Assembly: GCA_937871435.1 (NCBI GenBank)
Contig: CALMQM010000082.1
Location: forward strand, 1-36,428
Reading direction: 5' to 3'
Length of the DNA stretch: 36,428 bases
Source: an uncultured Bacteroidota bacterium
GTDB taxonomy: Bacteria > Bacteroidota > Bacteroidia > AKYH767-A > 2013-40CM-41-45
Part shown: positions 33,686-36,428 of the stretch, one piece after another
Layout of the letters: every line of letters starts with the position of its first letter
Position numbering within the stretch: position 1 is the first letter of the stretch
Made by a program: the position numbers and the translations under genes
The notes under the pieces: generated by a model
What the model was told of the DNA's origin: nothing
Database searches by the model: none
Seen by the model: the letters and a program-made list of their open reading frames with translations, nothing else

Positions 33686-35062
33686 TTATTTATAATTGAT
33701 GATTTCATCCTTCCCTTCCAGTCTTCCTTCTGCAACTTCCCAAACCGAAACGATTGGAAAAAATCGTGTGAATAATGTAACAATCAACAGCATCGCAGCA
33801 AATGTCGCGGCAACAATGGTCATTTCGACAAGGCTCGGACTGTAGTGTTTCCATGAATCAGGTACATCCTGAATCGGTAAATAAGGATGCGCGAGTCCCG
33901 GGATAACAATCAGATAACGTTTGAGCCAGGCAGCAACCACCACCGTACATGCAATGATTGTAAGTGGAAGTGGTTTTCGTAACGCCTTAAACAATGGTAA
34001 AATTGCCGGCAGCAACATTCCAAAAATGATAACTCCCCAATACAAAGGAGCATCCTTGCCAACAAATAAATCCAATAAATGGTTCGCATGCAGTCCTGAC
34101 ATTTTATAAGCTGGCACCAGATATTCATTGATGTTAAAATAAATGTAGATGAAAGACATCAACACCAACGCCTGACCCAGTTTATCAAAATGCATCGGCG
34201 TCAGATAATGTTCCAGTTTGTATGCTTTGCGAATTACAAACACCGCAACAATCATTCCTGCAACACCTAATAAAAATGCTCCGGAAACAAAATAGGCTCC
34301 AAAATTTGTGCTGTCCCATTCTGCACGCAATGTTGTTGCAAACAACCAGGCAGTCACAGTATGTATAGATACTCCAACCGGAATTACCATGATTGTGAGA
34401 ATGCGAATACTGCGCTTCAATATCTTCCATTGTTCAGGTGTCCCTTCCCATCCAAAGGAAAGCCATTCATACATTTTCATTTGCCATTTGGGTTTATTGT
34501 GCAAATGATTCTTACAGGTAGAAAGTGATGGGATCAGCGGAATAAACAACAACACAGTACTGATCGCAATGTAAGTTACAATCACAATGATATCCCATAC
34601 AATCGGTGACTGTATCCTTCCGTGCAACAAGAGGTAATGCAGCCGGTCAGGACGACCCATTGCTGCGACAATACTCACACCTGCAAGCAAGATCGCTGCA
34701 ACTGCAATCACTTCCGCTATTCTGGACAATGGACGATACCATTCAAAATTTGTCAGCTTTAATACCGCAGACATCAAAACTCCAATCAAACTGAGAGCTA
34801 CAAAAAATACAAAGTTGGAAATATACACTCCCCACATAGTATAATCGCGAAGCGACACAGTAACATATTTACTTTTGGTTTCCTGAATGTAATATGCATA
34901 CAAACCAAACATACATACAACCAGCAGAAATCCAATCCAGATTTTCCCCCACTTACCGATTCGCTGCACCGGCCTCAACAGCTCTTCCTTCATCAACATA
35001 TACTCCTCCTGTGTAAAGGTCTCGTATGTCGTAGCTTCTTTCGTGATTATATGCTTACTCAT
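33686..35062 (-). CDS. NrfD/PsrC-like quinone-interacting integral membrane subunit
   Basis: A 458-residue polytopic protein of about 10 helices, in the NrfD/PsrC/ActC family. Conserved features include a Pro/Trp helix start, AAMGRPDRLHYLLLHGRI after the third helix, SIHTVTAWLFATTLRAEW and YFVSGAFLLG, which are typical of the quinone-binding half. There is no heme, so electrons move between membrane quinone and the periplasmic FeS subunit. The gene is 21 bp after the FeS gene and 6 bp before the unknown subunit. It resembles the membrane anchor of alternative complex III and of molybdoenzymes; which one is open because no catalytic subunit is seen. Confidence 0.9.
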   Translation of the reverse strand: MSKHIITKEATTYETFTQEEYMLMKEELLRPVQRIGKWGKIWIGFLLVVCMFGLYAYYIQETKSKYVTVSLRDYTMWGVYISNFVFFVALSLIGVLMSAVLKLTNFEWYRPLSRIAEVIAVAAILLAGVSIVAAMGRPDRLHYLLLHGRIQSPIVWDIIVIVTYIAISTVLLFIPLIPSLSTCKNHLHNKPKWQMKMYEWLSFGWEGTPEQWKILKRSIRILTIMVIPVGVSIHTVTAWLFATTLRAEWDSTNFGAYFVSGAFLLGVAGMIVAVFVIRKAYKLEHYLTPMHFDKLGQALVLMSFIYIYFNINEYLVPAYKMSGLHANHLLDLFVGKDAPLYWGVIIFGMLLPAILPLFKALRKPLPLTIIACTVVVAAWLKRYLIVIPGLAHPYLPIQDVPDSWKHYSPSLVEMTIVAATFAAMLLIVTLFTRFFPIVSVWEVAEGRLEGKDEIINYK

Positions 35063-35083
35063 AACTATGCTTTGAATGGTTGA

Positions 35084-36019
35084 CTACTCTTCTTTGTTGT
35101 GCTCTTCTTTTGCTTCCTCAAATGGGAATTGTCTTTTCACCGGTGGCAAATAATAAACTCTTGGTTTCGTTCCGAGTTCTTCAAACTGCCTGTAACCAGC
35201 CCTGCTTCTGAGCAACTCTTTCAAGCGGAAAGTTTCTTCACCGTTTGTAACACTATCCTCATTCTCGTCTCCGAAAAAGATTGTTCCATTCGGACATTCC
35301 GTGACGCAGGAAGGCAGTTCACCTTTGGCAGCATGGCCCGGACAAAAATCACATTTGGATACCGTACCTACCGTTGATGATTTTGTTGAACAACAGGTCT
35401 CCTTACAATCAGCAGGATGCTTTTGATTGTATTCCACTTGCTGTGGACGACCAAAATTAAATGACCTCGCTGAATACGGACAAGCTGCCATGCAGAATTT
35501 ACACCCTATACAACGATCGCTGTCAACTGCAACAATTCCATCTGAACGTTTAAATGTAGCATCCACCGGACACACTTTGGTGCATGGCGGATTGTCGCAG
35601 TGGTAACACATCTGAGGAAACCAATAAGGTGCTCCCAACTCGGAATCCTGCATACGTTTTACCTTCAGGTATTCTATAGGAGGTAATGTGTTATGCATCT
35701 TCTGACATCCTTCAACACATTTCCTTTCATTTGCACAACGGGCAAGATCAATCACCATCACGAATTTTCTCCCAGCTATACCTTCCCGCAATTGATCCTC
35801 ACTGAGGTTCATGTCTGCAGCATGGTGAGTAACAAGAGAACTGTCAACTTCCACCAGTTTGCCTTCTGCAGTCAGTACTTTCACTTTCTTCCCGCTGTCT
35901 GGCGGTGCTTCGCCCAACAATTTATTCTGAAGACCGAGCCCGGCCAATGTGGCTCCACCTGCCAGTAATCCGAATTTCAGAAATTTTCTGCGTGCGGAGT
36001 CTTCTTGTTCATTTTTCAT
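35084..36019 (-). CDS. Tat-exported 4Fe-4S ferredoxin-like electron transfer subunit
   Basis: A 311-residue protein with a twin-arginine signal (ARRKFLKFGLLAGGATLAGL, RR at 10-11), so it folds with its clusters before export to the periplasm. The Cys groups are 95/101/105, 138/141/146/150, 170/173/176/180 (RCIGCKFCMAACP) and 205/209/210/223/226/238/242. The layout matches the DmsB/NrfC/HybA/ActB-type four-cluster ferredoxin subunits. The first group lacks its expected second Cys, with Glu98 at that position, so one cluster may be altered. It pairs with the NrfD-like protein 21 bp downstream. No Mo-cofactor catalytic subunit is in the window. Confidence 0.9.
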   Translation of the reverse strand: MKNEQEDSARRKFLKFGLLAGGATLAGLGLQNKLLGEAPPDSGKKVKVLTAEGKLVEVDSSLVTHHAADMNLSEDQLREGIAGRKFVMVIDLARCANERKCVEGCQKMHNTLPPIEYLKVKRMQDSELGAPYWFPQMCYHCDNPPCTKVCPVDATFKRSDGIVAVDSDRCIGCKFCMAACPYSARSFNFGRPQQVEYNQKHPADCKETCCSTKSSTVGTVSKCDFCPGHAAKGELPSCVTECPNGTIFFGDENEDSVTNGEETFRLKELLRSRAGYRQFEELGTKPRVYYLPPVKRQFPFEEAKEEHNKEE

Positions 36020-36073
36020 ATCCTGGTATTTTTTATTCTAAGTCTGTAACAAAACTGTATTTACATAACAGAT

Positions 36074-36388
36074 TCAGAATCCCCATTGACGGGTAATGTT
36101 AAACCCAAATAATATATCGTTCGGAAATCCATTCTGATTGTATACTCTCAGCTCCTGGCTCAAAATCTGATCTGCAGTACACACAAAAATCTGAAACTGG
36201 TGACTTCCGGTTGAAACTTCAAAGCCCAAACCCAAATTCGGCTTTGGATCAATCACATCGTCTTTCGTAAACATATAATCAAAGTCTACTATGAAAGATG
36301 ACTGCGGACTGAATTTGTATCTTCCTAATGCTGAAAGTCCCACATGATCATTCGGAGAAGTTTTTATTACAGAGGCAGATTCAACTTT
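36074..36388 (-). CDS. 3' fragment of a DUF5777-like outer membrane beta-barrel gene
   Basis: The last 104 codons of a gene whose reading frame is closed upstream by a TAG at 36389-36391. The readable part has alternating-residue amphipathic strands (GRYKFSPQSSFIVDFDYM, NLGLGFEVSTGSHQFQIFV, FNITRQWGF) like the C-terminal strands of Bacteroidota DUF5777 barrels, including the terminal aromatic residue. The residues just after the stop (KVESASVIKTSPNDHVGLSA) continue smoothly into that family, so this is a truncated or interrupted gene and not a short complete one. A palindrome at the break (36393-36420) suggests an insertion or an assembly edge. It is co-directional with the FeS cluster. Confidence 0.55.
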   Translation of the reverse strand, partial: KVESASVIKTSPNDHVGLSALGRYKFSPQSSFIVDFDYMFTKDDVIDPKPNLGLGFEVSTGSHQFQIFVCTADQILSQELRVYNQNGFPNDILFGFNITRQWGF

Positions 36389-36392
36389 CTAG

Positions 36393-36420
36393 TGCAACAT
36401 AAAAATAATATTATGTTGCA
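36393..36420. repeat. 10 bp perfect inverted repeat at the window edge
   Basis: TGCAACATAA (36393-36402) and TTATGTTGCA (36411-36420) flank an 8 nt AT spacer. It begins two bases past the stop that breaks the DUF5777-like frame. It could be the end of an inserted element, a terminator-like hairpin or a fold-back made by assembly. Confidence 0.55.
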
Positions 36421-36428
36421 TTATGGCA

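Overview
The window looks like a chromosomal stretch from a free-living member of the Bacteroidota, probably an uncultured or environmental lineage. Four large secreted proteins end in a type IX secretion (T9SS) type A sorting domain with a PNPA/PNPC-like start. Shine-Dalgarno sites are weak. Several genes have a TAnnTTTG motif just upstream, which is the known -7 element of Bacteroidota promoters. I found no phage, integrase, transposase, CRISPR array, tRNA or rRNA.

Layout. 1-518 is AT-rich and holds only a possible gene tail and a short CACAGAG repeat. 519-3905 (minus) is a T9SS-exported M14 carboxypeptidase followed by an SBF-like transporter. 4106-10210 (plus) holds a cell-wall M23 peptidase, a GH3-type acyl-adenylating enzyme, the housekeeping pair dxr and rseP, and a small diheme cytochrome. 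A structured, gene-free 340 bp stretch then precedes a large T9SS protein with Ig-like repeats (10554-12821). 12979-15999 (plus) is a tightly packed adaptor-permease-ATPase export operon. 16053-17561 (minus) is a metallo-beta-lactamase-fold protein related to the hydroxylase domain of CMP-Neu5Ac hydroxylase. A small DUF493 protein and an S4 RNA-binding protein diverge near 18.0 kb. Next come a T9SS SGNH-like/PKD protein, a tandem OmpA-domain protein and an O-methyltransferase, all minus, then an unrecognised exported protein (plus), a GT-C type membrane protein (minus) and an ALDH7-type dehydrogenase (plus). The ALDH7 gene and a T9SS repeat protein converge on one strong terminator. 28465-31381 (plus) has a GNAT acetyltransferase, a TlpA-like thioredoxin and a fatty acid desaturase. 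31625-32503 (minus) is an LpxL-like acyltransferase.

The right end (32661-36388, minus) is the most distinctive part. It is a co-directional cluster of a Tat-exported multi-cluster ferredoxin-like subunit, an NrfD/PsrC-like quinone-interacting membrane subunit, an unrecognised Ig-like/one-TM protein and a monoheme cytochrome c, with a truncated outer-membrane-barrel-like (DUF5777) gene just upstream. No molybdopterin catalytic subunit is visible. The genes suggest a periplasm-facing quinone/cytochrome c electron-transfer complex, but its substrate cannot be read from this window.

Other unexplained structure: phased heptamer tandem arrays (4995-5155), a GC-rich palindromic element (21243-21331), nested inverted repeats (10374-10520), an orphan terminator (28373-28395) and a palindrome at the right edge where the DUF5777 frame breaks.
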